In this document: positions 8,790-17,295 of the stretch, piece by piece | How positions within the stretch are numbered: the first letter of the stretch is position 1 | How the letters are laid out: every line of letters begins with the position of its first letter | Assembly: GCA_934119955.1 (NCBI GenBank) | Contig: CAKOSZ010000003.1 | Span: 1-64,000 of the forward strand | Direction: 5' to 3' | Length of the DNA: 64,000 bases | From: an uncultured Bacilli bacterium | Lineage (GTDB): Bacteria; Bacillota_I; Bacilli_A; RF39; UBA660 | Program-made: the position numbers and the translations under genes | The notes under the pieces: model-generated | What the model was told of the DNA's origin: nothing | Databases searched by the model: none | Seen by the model: the letters and a program-made list of their open reading frames with translations, nothing else

Positions 8790-9470
8790 CTAATTATCAA
8801 AGAATAAAGACGAATTAGATGAACCTCTTTGATAATATTTAGGAACATCACCTTGAATTAATTTCATTGCAAGAGGAACAACAACTACCACTTGCATTGT
8901 ATTAGAATACATTGGTAAAATCATTTTAACATCTACAATTACATGAATATAAACTTCTATTAAAGAATTGTTAATTCCATACTCAGTTACCTCTGTTTTT
9001 ATATTAGGATTAACAGATGATATTATTTCCATTTTAATAGGTATTTTAGGTCCGATATTGTTTAACATAGTTGTATTGAAAATAATACCACTAGGAATAG
9101 AAAAAATACTTTCATTTAAATTATATTTTTTTAAAGTATCATAATCTTTTTTACTGATTAATTCTAAATTATTATAAACTATATCACTTATTTTAGACAT
9201 TACTCTATTTATAATAACTGGATCAAAGTCTATCATTGTAGTATTATTACTATCTTTTTTTAAGACAAATAAAGAATCTATTTCCAGTTGATTAGTAATC
9301 TCTTCAGTTATTGATTTATTAATAACTGTTGTTACTACTTTTTTCATTTCAGCATCTGCATAACTCATATAAGATGGCATTACTTTATTATTAAGTAATA
9401 CTAAAATAGTAATAGATAATATAATAATTAAAATAATAATTATAAATAACTTTAATACTTTCCTTTTCAT
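8790..9470 (-). CDS. yunB: YunB-like sporulation protein
   Basis: A 226-aa protein with one N-terminal membrane helix (residues 5-27) and an exported domain. Diagnostic stretches are DFDPVIINRVMSKISD, GIIFNTTMLNNIGPKIPIK and the C-terminal VVVPLAMKLIQGDVPKYY, which match YunB, a sigma-E dependent sporulation protein in Bacillus with a poorly understood role. It is one of the best signs that this organism belongs to an endospore-forming lineage. It stands alone, convergent with the secretion ATPase. Confidence 0.8.
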   Translation of the reverse strand: MKRKVLKLFIIIILIIILSITILVLLNNKVMPSYMSYADAEMKKVVTTVINKSITEEITNQLEIDSLFVLKKDSNNTTMIDFDPVIINRVMSKISDIVYNNLELISKKDYDTLKKYNLNESIFSIPSGIIFNTTMLNNIGPKIPIKMEIISSVNPNIKTEVTEYGINNSLIEVYIHVIVDVKMILPMYSNTMQVVVVVPLAMKLIQGDVPKYYQRGSSNSSLFFDN

Positions 9471-9490
9471 AATAAATTATATTAAATGAA

Positions 9491-9519
9491 TTTACAAAAT
9501 ATCTTTTTTTTGATATACT
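9491..9519 (+). promoter_or_regulatory. Sigma-A type promoter
   Basis: TTTACA and TATACT with 17 bp between them, just upstream of AGAGGTG and the ATG at 9541. Confidence 0.6.
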
Positions 9520-9540
9520 TATTTTAGAATAGAGGTGTTT

Positions 9541-9663
9541 ATGATGCTTGATGTATTAGAAAACTTAAATTTAGACGCATTAAATATAAAAGATTTGGCT
9601 TTATTATTAAAAATAGTAACAGAAATAGAACCTAAGGAAGAAGAAATTGAGGTATTAGAATGA
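9541..9663 (+). CDS. Small acidic protein, first gene of a two-gene operon
   Basis: A 40-aa leucine/glutamate-rich peptide (starts MMLDVLENLNLDALNIKDLA) with a good promoter and AGAGGTG site. Its stop overlaps the next ATG as ATGA, so translation of the two is coupled. No family recognised. Confidence 0.6.
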   Translation: MMLDVLENLNLDALNIKDLALLLKIVTEIEPKEEEIEVLE

Positions 9664-10370
9664 AAGATAAAATACAAAACAAAATAATTAATTTTTTAAC
9701 ACCTCTTCATAGTTTATATCCTGAAACTGATTCCATTATAAATGATTTAGAAAATAACAACTTAGATAGTTTAAATGAATTTATTAATAAATATTATAAA
9801 GATGATAGTTATAGTCCCGATATTATTAATTTAATTAATGAATTAGTAAATTCTAAAATTATAGATAAGTCTTACCTAGATTATGTTAATGTTTCTCCTA
9901 ATTATGTATTAACTAAGTTTACTATTTATAATAATATTCTTTGTTTAGGAAGTAAACCTTTAAATGTTACCTTAGATAAATTTTATAATTTAAAAGATAA
10001 AAATAATAATTTAGAAAGAATAGAAGTTAATTCTAATTTAGATAATAATGATATTATGGATTTTGATGACGATATTGAAGTGCTAAGAAAAGTAATTTTA
10101 AAATCTCAACTTGCATATTTAAATAATGCTAAGGAGTTTATTGATAATTTAGAAAATATGAATGATGAGGATATTTATAATGCCCTACTTAATTTAAATG
10201 ACATTAGATATATTCAACATTCAATCTCTAATTTAAAAATTGATACTTTAAATAGATTGTTAAGTTATATTAAACAAATTGAAGAAAATAAACATAATTT
10301 AATTAATACTTTTATGGAAGAGGCTATTAAAAGAAGTATTCATAAACATAAAAATAATCAAGAAAATTAA
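9660..10370 (+). CDS. Unknown helical protein
   Basis: A 236-aa protein, asparagine/aspartate/lysine-rich, with no signal peptide or membrane helix. It looks helical in its C-terminal half (about residues 145-236, with two short coiled-coil-like runs). No motif or family recognised. It is coupled to the 40-aa gene by a 4-bp overlap and closed by a terminator, so the two make a complete operon. Confidence 0.6.
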   Translation: MKDKIQNKIINFLTPLHSLYPETDSIINDLENNNLDSLNEFINKYYKDDSYSPDIINLINELVNSKIIDKSYLDYVNVSPNYVLTKFTIYNNILCLGSKPLNVTLDKFYNLKDKNNNLERIEVNSNLDNNDIMDFDDDIEVLRKVILKSQLAYLNNAKEFIDNLENMNDEDIYNALLNLNDIRYIQHSISNLKIDTLNRLLSYIKQIEENKHNLINTFMEEAIKRSIHKHKNNQEN

Positions 10371-10390
10371 GTTTATTTTCTTTTTTTTAT
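10360..10390 (+). terminator. Terminator
   Basis: AAGAAAAT pairs with ATTTTCTT, followed by T-rich sequence. It separates the unknown operon from convergent trpB. Confidence 0.6.
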
Positions 10391-11514
10391 TAGTTTTTAT
10401 TTTTTAAAACTAAATCTAAATCTTTTTCCCCATTACCAGATAAATTAACTATAATAATATCATCTTTTTTTAAAGTTTTAGCAAGTTTTATGGCATAACT
10501 TAGAGCATGTGAACTTTCAAGTGCTGGTATTATTCCTTCTTCTTTTACTAATGTTTTAAAAGCAGTAATTGCTTCCTTGTCAGTTATAGTTTTAATTTCT
10601 AATCTTTTCGTTTGATATAAATAAGCATGGATTGGGCCTATTCCTGGGTAATCTAGGCCTGCTGATATTGAATAAGCATCATGATTTAGGACATAAGTTT
10701 TCATTCCATGAAGTATTCCTATGTTATTTTCTTTAATACTACTAGCATGTTTTATGTTATCTCCTCCAGCTTCGATTCCAATTAACCTTACGTCATCTTT
10801 TAAAAATGATTTGAATAAACCAAGGCTATTACTTCCACCCCCACAACAAGCAACAAGAGCCGTTGGTAGTTTTTTTTCTTTTTTAAGAATTTGTTTTTTG
10901 GTCTCAAACCCAATTATTTCTTGAAAGTAACTAACAATTTCAGGATAAGGACTAGGTCCAACAGTTGAACCAACTAAGTAATAAGTATCAGGATTTTCAC
11001 TATAATAAGAAAATGCTTCATCTACGGCTTCTTTTAAAGTTTTAGTTCCTTTATTAACTGCAACTACCTTGCTACCCAACATTTTCATTTTTAAAACATT
11101 TCTTTGTTGTCTTTTAATATCCACACTTCCCATGAAAATAGTACATTTCATTTTAAATAAAGCACAGACAGTACTAACAGCAACTCCATGACTTCCTGCT
11201 CCGGTTTCGGCTATTATATGAGTTTTTCCCATTTTTCTGGCTAATAATATTTGACCTAGGGCATTATTTATTTTATGACTACCACAAAAATTCATATCTT
11301 CTCTTTTTAAATAAATTTTAGCCCCTCCCCCAAATTCAGTTAAATTTTTAGCATAATATAAATTACTAGGTCTTCCTACATATTCTTTTAAATAAGAAAG
11401 ATATTCTTTTCTAAATTCTATATCTTTTTTAATTTTCTTAAAACTATTTTTTAGTTCTATTAATCTTTCTTTTAGCATGTCATCTACATACATGCCACCA
11501 AATTCTCCATACAT
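10390..11514 (-). CDS. trpB: Tryptophan synthase beta chain
   Basis: A 374-aa PLP enzyme joining indole and serine to make tryptophan. The PLP lysine lies in GSHKINNALGQ and the phosphate-binding loop is GGGSNS; the N-terminal MYGEFGGMYVDDML is typical of TrpB1. The ATG at 11514 follows AAAGGAGGA; a longer in-frame start 17 codons upstream lies inside the terminator of the leader and is unlikely. No trpA or other trp gene is near, so it may work on scavenged indole. It is preceded on the same strand by a Trp leader peptide, an attenuator and tRNA-Trp. Confidence 0.96.
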   Translation of the reverse strand: MYGEFGGMYVDDMLKERLIELKNSFKKIKKDIEFRKEYLSYLKEYVGRPSNLYYAKNLTEFGGGAKIYLKREDMNFCGSHKINNALGQILLARKMGKTHIIAETGAGSHGVAVSTVCALFKMKCTIFMGSVDIKRQQRNVLKMKMLGSKVVAVNKGTKTLKEAVDEAFSYYSENPDTYYLVGSTVGPSPYPEIVSYFQEIIGFETKKQILKKEKKLPTALVACCGGGSNSLGLFKSFLKDDVRLIGIEAGGDNIKHASSIKENNIGILHGMKTYVLNHDAYSISAGLDYPGIGPIHAYLYQTKRLEIKTITDKEAITAFKTLVKEEGIIPALESSHALSYAIKLAKTLKKDDIIIVNLSGNGEKDLDLVLKNKN

Positions 11515-11536
11515 ATTTATTCCTCCTTTTAGTATG

Positions 11537-11633
11537 AAAAAAAAGTATGCATCAATTTCATACATACTTTTTTATTTAATGTTTAATATTAATTAAATAA
11601 CGACAAAGAATGTATGAACTAAATCCATACATT
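11537..11633 (-). promoter_or_regulatory. Transcription attenuator of trpB
   Basis: On the minus strand four segments can pair in two exclusive ways. Segment 1 (11633-11626, AATGTATG, overlapping the second Trp codon of the leader peptide) pairs perfectly with segment 2 (11616-11609, CATACATT). Segment 3 (11573-11559) pairs with segment 4 (11550-11537) as AAAAAAGTATG/CATACTTTTTT, an intrinsic terminator ending in T. Segment 2 can instead pair with segment 3: TTCATACATTCTTT against AAAGTATGTATGAA, 13 of 14 positions. A ribosome stalled at the Trp codons would cover segment 1, free 2:3 and prevent termination. This is the classical leader-peptide mechanism. Confidence 0.8.
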
Positions 11634-11678
11634 AAGCCATGATAAGTTGTAATTGTTTATAGTATTTATATTAAACAT
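11619..11678 (-). CDS. trpL: trp leader peptide with two Trp codons
   Basis: A 19-aa reading frame, MFNINTINNYNLSWLNVWI, with a strong AAGGAG site 6 bp before the ATG. Two of its last six codons are TGG, and the second overlaps segment 1 of the attenuator. The AAGGAG begins only a few bases after the encoded CCA of tRNA-Trp. Its place, length and Trp codons fit an attenuation leader peptide. Confidence 0.8.
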   Translation of the reverse strand: MFNINTINNYNLSWLNVWI

Positions 11679-11690
11679 ATTTCTCCTTAT

Positions 11691-11764
11691 TGGCAGGGAT
11701 AGTAGGAATCGAACCAACATCTACGGTTTTGGAGACCAGTATTTTACCATTAAACTATATCCCT
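11691..11764 (-). tRNA. tRNA-Trp (anticodon CCA)
   Basis: A 74-nt cloverleaf with encoded CCA. The acceptor stem AGGGATA/TATCCCT is perfect, the anticodon loop is CTCCAAA and the T loop TTCGATT. There is one mismatch in the T stem and one at the outer pair of the anticodon stem, so the molecule is slightly irregular. It lies 15 bp after trpS and directly before the trp leader peptide, which suggests trpS, tRNA-Trp and trpB share a transcript. Confidence 0.93.
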
Positions 11765-11779
11765 AGGAATTATTTTGAT

Positions 11780-12823
11780 TTAATCAAAATAATCTATTCT
11801 TAAAGCTTTTTTAAACTTAGCCAAATTTTCTTTGGCAACACTTCTTGCTTCTTCTGTTCCTTTTTTTAGAATTTCCATGACACTATCCATATCTTTTTTA
11901 TATTCTTCTCTTCTTGCCCTAATAGGTGTTAAGAAATCATTTAAAATATTAAATAAGATTTTTTTAATATACATATCTCCTACTCCACCTTTTTGATAAG
12001 CCTTTTTAAGTTCATCTAAGCTTTCATAGTCATTACAATATTTTTTAAATAATTCAGCAGTTGCAAAAGCATCTAAATAGATAAATACAACATTACCTTC
12101 AACTTTACCTGGATCTGATACTTTTATATGGTTAGGATCTGTATACATACTTCTTACTTTTTCTTTTAATTCTTCTTCACTATCAGATAAATAAATACAA
12201 TTTCCAAGAGATTTACTCATTTTATTCTTACCATCAGTTCCTGGTAAACGGAAACAATTTTCATTATCTGGTAAAAGTGCCCTACATTCAACTAAGGTAC
12301 TACCATATAAACTATTAAATTTACGTACAATTTCATTAGTTTGTTCTAGCATTGGTAATTGATCAACTCCAACTGGAATATCAGTTGCTCTAAATAAAGT
12401 AATATCCGCAGCCTGACTTACTGGATAACACAAGAACCCTACTGGAATATTATTTCGAAATTCCTTTTGCGTAAGTTCGCTTTTAACAGTTGGATTTCTT
12501 TCTAACCTTGCAAGAGTTACTAAATTTAAATAATAAAATGTATATTCAGTTAACTCAGGAATCATTGATTGAATAAAGAAAGTAACTTTCTTTGGATCAA
12601 GTCCTACTGCTAAATAATCAAGAATAATTTCTTTGATACTATCTCTTATTTTATCTGGATTATCAAAATTATCTGTTAAGGCTTGACTGTCTGCTATCAT
12701 AACATACATCTTAGAATAATCCCCTAAACTTTGCATTTCAAGTCTTTTTTTAATTGATCCAACATAATGACCTAAATGAAGTTTACCTGTTGGTCTATCA
12801 CCTGTTAATATTATTTTTTCCAT
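11780..12823 (-). CDS. trpS: Tryptophanyl-tRNA synthetase
   Basis: A 347-aa class I synthetase charging tRNA-Trp. The HIGH-type motif appears as PTGKLHLGHYVGS and the KMSKS loop as KNKMSKSLGN. Length is normal. AAGAGGTGAG precedes the ATG, and a promoter lies about 30 bp upstream; there is no room for a T-box leader. The last codons form a perfect AT-rich palindrome without a T-run, so transcription may continue into tRNA-Trp, the leader peptide and trpB. That would place charging enzyme, tRNA and tryptophan synthesis in one regulatory unit. Confidence 0.97.
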   Translation of the reverse strand: MEKIILTGDRPTGKLHLGHYVGSIKKRLEMQSLGDYSKMYVMIADSQALTDNFDNPDKIRDSIKEIILDYLAVGLDPKKVTFFIQSMIPELTEYTFYYLNLVTLARLERNPTVKSELTQKEFRNNIPVGFLCYPVSQAADITLFRATDIPVGVDQLPMLEQTNEIVRKFNSLYGSTLVECRALLPDNENCFRLPGTDGKNKMSKSLGNCIYLSDSEEELKEKVRSMYTDPNHIKVSDPGKVEGNVVFIYLDAFATAELFKKYCNDYESLDELKKAYQKGGVGDMYIKKILFNILNDFLTPIRARREEYKKDMDSVMEILKKGTEEARSVAKENLAKFKKALRIDYFD

Positions 12824-12851
12824 AACTCACCTCTTAATTTTTGTTAATATA

Positions 12852-12879
12852 AGTATAACATTTATCCTTATTAAATCAA
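12852..12879 (-). promoter_or_regulatory. Promoter of trpS
   Basis: On the minus strand, TTGATT and TATACT are separated by 16 bp, ending about 29 bp before the trpS ATG. Confidence 0.55.
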
Positions 12880-12886
12880 GTAAAAT

Positions 12887-14242
12887 TTATTCTTTTATTA
12901 ATTTTTTTGTCTTTTTCAAATCATTTATTAATTCTTCCATAACTTCTTTTTTATGACATGGAAATATTATTATATGAGCATATTCTATATTATCCTCAGT
13001 AAATGTTGCTAACTGATATTTTTTACATATTTCATCACTTGGCTTTTCAATTATAAAAATATTTCCTAAATTATTACCTTTTATATATTTAATTTCATTA
13101 TTTTTTAATAAATTAGTAAAATATATTATATTATTAATATATGCAAATTTATCACATCTATTAAACATTTCATTTATTATTTGATAAGTTGAAAATGCTA
13201 AAAAGTCTCTTGAACCAGATAAAGTTGTATCATTTTGACCTATATAATCAATATAATTATCTTTTATATTTTCTTTTACTAATAAAACTCCATTTGTTCT
13301 AGGAACTCCTAAATACTTATGCATACTAATTGATATAGAATCTACTGAAAAAGTATTAAAATCTAGTCTTGGACTATTAACTTGATTACTTGGAATACCC
13401 CCATATAAAGCAGCATCAACATGAATATAAAATGGTATATTTAAACTAGTTAAAGTTTTTTTAATTAATTCAATGTTATCAATACTACCTGTTTTAGTAG
13501 TACCATAAGTTAAAACTATAATTGCTGGACTTTTGTTCTTTTTATAATTTAAAACTATTTTTTCTAGTAAAGAACTAACATCAATTTTTGAATTAATCGT
13601 ATTAATTTCTTCTTTATTTTGATAATTTGTTTTTAAAATACTGTAATGAGCATCTTTGGAATAATAAAGAATTCCATTGGAATATTTTTTAAAACCAAGA
13701 TTTATTCCTTGAATATTTCCCTCAGTTCCTCCTGTTGTTATATAACCACTATAATCTATAAGATTTAAATTTTTCTTAAATAAATTTATTATGGCTAACT
13801 CATTTTTCTTATTATCCATTAAGTAATTACCAATTTCTTTGGGATCACCACAGTTATTCATATAATATAACTTAGTTTCTAAATATTTCAAGTATCTAGT
13901 AAAATAACTAGAATCTACCATGTTAGCAGGATAACCAAACATATAATCATGATTTTCTTTGTTATCTTTTAAGGTTTGTAAGCAAAAATCTAAATACTCA
14001 TCATCACTTTTTTTAAAACTTAAAATATCACTTTCGTTAAATCCTTTTTTATATAATTCATTATAATCAAGAATACTACCAAGTTTAAACATTATTTTAA
14101 AATACACATCAATCATACTCTCTAAGTATTTAATTTTTTCTTTTATATTTAAAAGATCTTTTTCATCTAACTTATTGCTATTTAATTTTAAACTATACTT
14201 ATTAATTAAATCATAATAATATTTAATTTCATTTATATCCAT
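12887..14242 (-). CDS. Group II PLP-dependent decarboxylase (histidine decarboxylase-like)
   Basis: A 451-aa decarboxylase of the AAT fold. The PLP lysine is in SISMHKYLGVPR, the cofactor Asp in HVDAALYGG, and the TGGTEGNIQGI stretch is typical of the PLP-dependent histidine decarboxylase subgroup. The substrate is an amino acid; histidine is likely by resemblance but tyrosine, aspartate or others cannot be excluded. The product is probably an amine exported or used in acid resistance. I chose the ATG at 14242 because GGGGAGAG precedes it. No antiporter gene adjoins it. Confidence 0.75.
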   Translation of the reverse strand: MDINEIKYYYDLINKYSLKLNSNKLDEKDLLNIKEKIKYLESMIDVYFKIMFKLGSILDYNELYKKGFNESDILSFKKSDDEYLDFCLQTLKDNKENHDYMFGYPANMVDSSYFTRYLKYLETKLYYMNNCGDPKEIGNYLMDNKKNELAIINLFKKNLNLIDYSGYITTGGTEGNIQGINLGFKKYSNGILYYSKDAHYSILKTNYQNKEEINTINSKIDVSSLLEKIVLNYKKNKSPAIIVLTYGTTKTGSIDNIELIKKTLTSLNIPFYIHVDAALYGGIPSNQVNSPRLDFNTFSVDSISISMHKYLGVPRTNGVLLVKENIKDNYIDYIGQNDTTLSGSRDFLAFSTYQIINEMFNRCDKFAYINNIIYFTNLLKNNEIKYIKGNNLGNIFIIEKPSDEICKKYQLATFTEDNIEYAHIIIFPCHKKEVMEELINDLKKTKKLIKE

Positions 14243-14362
14243 AACTCTCCCCATTTAAATTATAAAATAATTATTTTAAAAGATAAAATACTTTATTTTT
14301 ATAATAATTATATTTTTTTATAACTACTTAATGTTATGAATTTAAATAAAAAATAATTCCTG

Positions 14363-15211
14363 TTATAATTTTATTAAATAAATTGAATTATTTTCAAAAA
14401 CAAATTTAATTAAATTATTTTTAACTAAATAATTTATATAAGAATTAAATGTTTTTTTATAAAGAAAATAAGTTGTTTTATTAGTTTTTAAAGTTCTATT
14501 ATCTAAATATTTTAAAAATAAAGAATCTATATCAATTTTTTTATTTATTAAAGATAAAATAATCTTTATGTTTTTATTTATAAATTCTTGATTTAAATCT
14601 ATTAATTCTAATAAATTAGAAAGTATTCCTATATGACTAGATATAATAGTTTTATCCTTATATTTTTTTAATACATTAAGTGTATTTAAAAATTCATCTA
14701 TATCATGAATATAAGGAAAGTATTCTAATTCTTTCAAAGAAAAAATACTATCTCCAATAAAGAAATATTTATCATTAATAAGTATTCCTATCATGTCATA
14801 AGAGTGTCCTTTTAAATTAATATATTTTAAATTTTTAATACAAGGAAGTTTAGAAGCTTTTATATCTTGATTAGAAAAAAATTCATTTTCTTTTAAAATA
14901 CTTTCTAAACCAAGCGAGAGTAAATCATTGTTTAAATCATTATTTTCTAATAAAAATCCTTCTAAATTACTAGTTGCTATTTTACAATTAGTTATTTTTT
15001 GTAAATAATAATTATATTTAGTATGATCAACATGAGAATGCGTATTAATAATGTATTTTAAATTTAAATTATTATCTTCTAAATATTTAATTACTTGGTC
15101 TATTACTTCTTTATTATTACCTGTATCAATTAAATAGGCATTATTATTACTTATGAATAATAAAATATTAGTTCTGCCTTCAAATAATATTAAATTATCA
15201 TTTAGTTTCAT
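14363..15211 (-). CDS. Metallo-beta-lactamase fold hydrolase
   Basis: A 282-aa protein with the metal-binding HSHVDH motif (around residue 58), a downstream GHSYDMIG histidine, IGDSIFS aspartate and SSHIG histidine, so the binuclear zinc site is complete. The last 100 residues look like a winged-helix tail as seen in hydroxyacylglutathione hydrolase-like family members. A good AAGGAG site stands before the ATG. It is the last gene of a likely operon of hydrolases (18387 to 14363). Substrate unknown. Confidence 0.8.
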   Translation of the reverse strand: MKLNDNLILFEGRTNILLFISNNNAYLIDTGNNKEVIDQVIKYLEDNNLNLKYIINTHSHVDHTKYNYYLQKITNCKIATSNLEGFLLENNDLNNDLLSLGLESILKENEFFSNQDIKASKLPCIKNLKYINLKGHSYDMIGILINDKYFFIGDSIFSLKELEYFPYIHDIDEFLNTLNVLKKYKDKTIISSHIGILSNLLELIDLNQEFINKNIKIILSLINKKIDIDSLFLKYLDNRTLKTNKTTYFLYKKTFNSYINYLVKNNLIKFVFENNSIYLIKL

Positions 15212-15223
15212 TTTGACTCCTTT

Positions 15224-15754
15224 TTATATTTCAAATTCATAGATTGTTGTATTAGTAGCATAAAAGGAATTAAAATCAGTTTCTTTGTTATAACCAACAA
15301 TATTATAATAAAGTGCTTTAATAAAACCACCATGCGTAACAATTAAAATAGTTTTGTTATCATATTGTTTTTTTATTTTCTCTAAAAATATTCTTGCTCT
15401 TTCTAAACAAGTTTTAATACTTTCAACATCATTATCACTTGAATTTAAAGCATAATTCCAATATTTATCAAAGAAATCATTATTTACTTTTGTTCCTTCA
15501 TAATTACCAAATTTTCTTTCTATTAATAATTCATCTATTATAATTTTACTATCAGTAATTATTTTAGCAGTTTCTAAAGCTCTTTTTAAAGGGGAAGAAA
15601 GACATATATCTATCTTTAATTTATCAATTTCTAATTTTAATTTTTTACTATCATTTATTCCTTCTTCATTTAAGGGAATATCAGTTATACCTTGAATAAT
15701 ACATTCTTTATTCCAATCAGTTTTACCATGACGAACTATATATAAATTAATCAT
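15224..15754 (-). CDS. Histidine phosphatase family protein
   Basis: A 176-aa protein of the phosphoglycerate mutase/acid phosphatase superfamily. The catalytic RHG is in YIVRHGKTDWN, a second arginine in SPLKRALETA, the acid residue in LIERKFGNYEG and the second histidine in VTHGGFIKALYYN. Small enzymes of this kind remove phosphate from metabolites such as sugar phosphates or alpha-ribazole phosphate. It sits 12 bp upstream of the metallo-beta-lactamase gene in the same operon. Exact substrate unknown. Confidence 0.85.
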   Translation of the reverse strand: MINLYIVRHGKTDWNKECIIQGITDIPLNEEGINDSKKLKLEIDKLKIDICLSSPLKRALETAKIITDSKIIIDELLIERKFGNYEGTKVNNDFFDKYWNYALNSSDNDVESIKTCLERARIFLEKIKKQYDNKTILIVTHGGFIKALYYNIVGYNKETDFNSFYATNTTIYEFEI

Positions 15755-15813
15755 AAATCACGCATAATCAATTAATAAAAATTTATTTTTTTTATTGATT
15801 GATTCCTTTCTAT

Positions 15814-16599
15814 TTAATTTAATTTTTCTTTCTTTATTTTTAAAGCCAATTCAAATGCAAATTTTGCTATTAATGATTTAACATCTAATTTTACATTACA
15901 ACTTAAACTTCTTTCTTCCCACTTAACTGCATCCAAATTATCACAGGCATAGAAAAAAGTAAATAAATCCATGCCCCTATACTTAGTAACGGCTGCTTCG
16001 GCTGATGCTTCCATTTCTACACATATACATCCTGCATCTTTAAAATATTTTATTTTGCTTTTAGTTTCTTTATAAATAGCATCTGTTGTCCAAGTATAAC
16101 CTTCTTTATAGTTAAAATTATATTTTTTTAAAATCTCTTTAAATTCTTTTTTATACTTTTTATTTAATGTAATATATTTTGAAGACTTCATATAATGATA
16201 ACTTGTCCCTTCATCACGATAAGCCCTGGTAGGAATTAAAATTGTACAATCTTCAATCGTGTTATCTAATACTCCACAACTACCAAAGATAATTATCTTT
16301 CTAACTCCATTTGCATACAATTCTTCTATATCAGATGCTATAACAGGAGCACCTACTCCGGCTCCAAAAAAGACAAATTTCTCACCCTTATAATTTAAAA
16401 GATAAACACTTCTATTAAAGGAAGCAGTTTTTATATAACCTATTTCTTGACAATTATATTTTTTGGCAATACTATCAACTAATAATTTAGAAAATATTCC
16501 AATTGCCACACTGGGAAGTTTTTTACTTCCTTTATAATCATCTTTAAAATGTATTCCTTTTACTTCAATAAAACCTTCTTCTTCATTATACTTTATCAT
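15814..16599 (-). CDS. Nucleoside phosphorylase (uridine/purine phosphorylase family)
   Basis: A 261-aa trimeric/hexameric-type phosphorylase (PNP/UDP family) that splits nucleosides with phosphate. The IFGSCGVLD phosphate-site stretch, RAYRDEGTSYHY, and CVEMEASA followed by YACDNLDAVKWEER are recognisable; the EMEA glutamate binds the ribose. Preference for uridine or purine cannot be read from sequence. An AGGTGAT site precedes the ATG. In the operon it follows a tyrosine-phosphatase-like gene with a 10-bp gap, which fits a role in nucleotide or nucleoside breakdown. Confidence 0.85.
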   Translation of the reverse strand: MIKYNEEEGFIEVKGIHFKDDYKGSKKLPSVAIGIFSKLLVDSIAKKYNCQEIGYIKTASFNRSVYLLNYKGEKFVFFGAGVGAPVIASDIEELYANGVRKIIIFGSCGVLDNTIEDCTILIPTRAYRDEGTSYHYMKSSKYITLNKKYKKEFKEILKKYNFNYKEGYTWTTDAIYKETKSKIKYFKDAGCICVEMEASAEAAVTKYRGMDLFTFFYACDNLDAVKWEERSLSCNVKLDVKSLIAKFAFELALKIKKEKLN

Positions 16600-16609
16600 A
16601 TAATCACCT

Positions 16610-17293
16610 CTAATCTAAATATTTCTTTTGAAATTCTTCTTTAAAATTACTTGGCAAGCCTAAATAATTTAAATAATTATCAATACTTTTATATTTATCA
16701 AAAAATAATTTTAAAGTTTTTAACATATAACTTGGTTTAGAATTACCTATAAATTTAGGTAATTTAGGATTTAATTCATGAAATTTTTCAATATCATCAT
16801 AAATATAAGAATAGCTTAGAGAATAATCTGCTATTATATCTTTTTCATAACAATTTAAAATTAACATAATTAACATAGTAATAACTCCTGTTCTATCTTT
16901 ACCACTTGTACAATGATATAAAACATTAGTTTTACTGTTTAAAATAAGTATCAATACTTCTTTTATTTTTTCTCTATCATCAATTATTTCTATATAATTA
17001 CTTGGAATATCTTTTTCATATTTTTGACATTTATGCCCTTTTAAAGAAATATTATAATAATTAAATTTATTATTACTTAAAATACTTGGTTTACGATTTA
17101 TTTCATCACTTGTTCTAAAATCAATTATAGTTTTAATATTATTAGTTAGTAAATAATTAATTTCAGTTTCACTCATTTTAAATGGTAAATTACTTCTTAT
17201 TAAACTCATACTTTTAATTTGTTTATTTTCTTTATTTATGTATCCATCAAGAAGACGCATATTAGATACAAATTCATTTATTATTCTTCGCAT
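16610..17293 (-). CDS. Tyrosine/dual-specificity phosphatase family protein
   Basis: A 227-aa protein with the Cys-based phosphatase loop HCTSGKDRTG (C-x5-R) near residue 130 and the preceding acidic loop. It matches the Y_phosphatase3 type, many of which act on phosphotyrosine, phosphoinositides or small metabolites. The N-terminal DGYINKENKQIKSMSLIRS is also typical of that group. It begins 2 bp after the alkaline-phosphatase-like gene, so the two are co-transcribed. Substrate unknown. Confidence 0.82.
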   Translation of the reverse strand: MRRIINEFVSNMRLLDGYINKENKQIKSMSLIRSNLPFKMSETEINYLLTNNIKTIIDFRTSDEINRKPSILSNNKFNYYNISLKGHKCQKYEKDIPSNYIEIIDDREKIKEVLILILNSKTNVLYHCTSGKDRTGVITMLIMLILNCYEKDIIADYSLSYSYIYDDIEKFHELNPKLPKFIGNSKPSYMLKTLKLFFDKYKSIDNYLNYLGLPSNFKEEFQKKYLD

Positions 17294-17295
17294 AA

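Noticed and set aside
12824..12886. T-box riboswitch upstream of trpS
   Set aside because: Only 63 bp lie before the gene and no T-box core sequence is seen; control by a leader peptide is visible at trpB instead.
15755..15813. Terminator within the hydrolase run
   Set aside because: AT-rich inverted repeats exist but no T-run follows on the transcribed strand, so I keep the genes as one probable operon.
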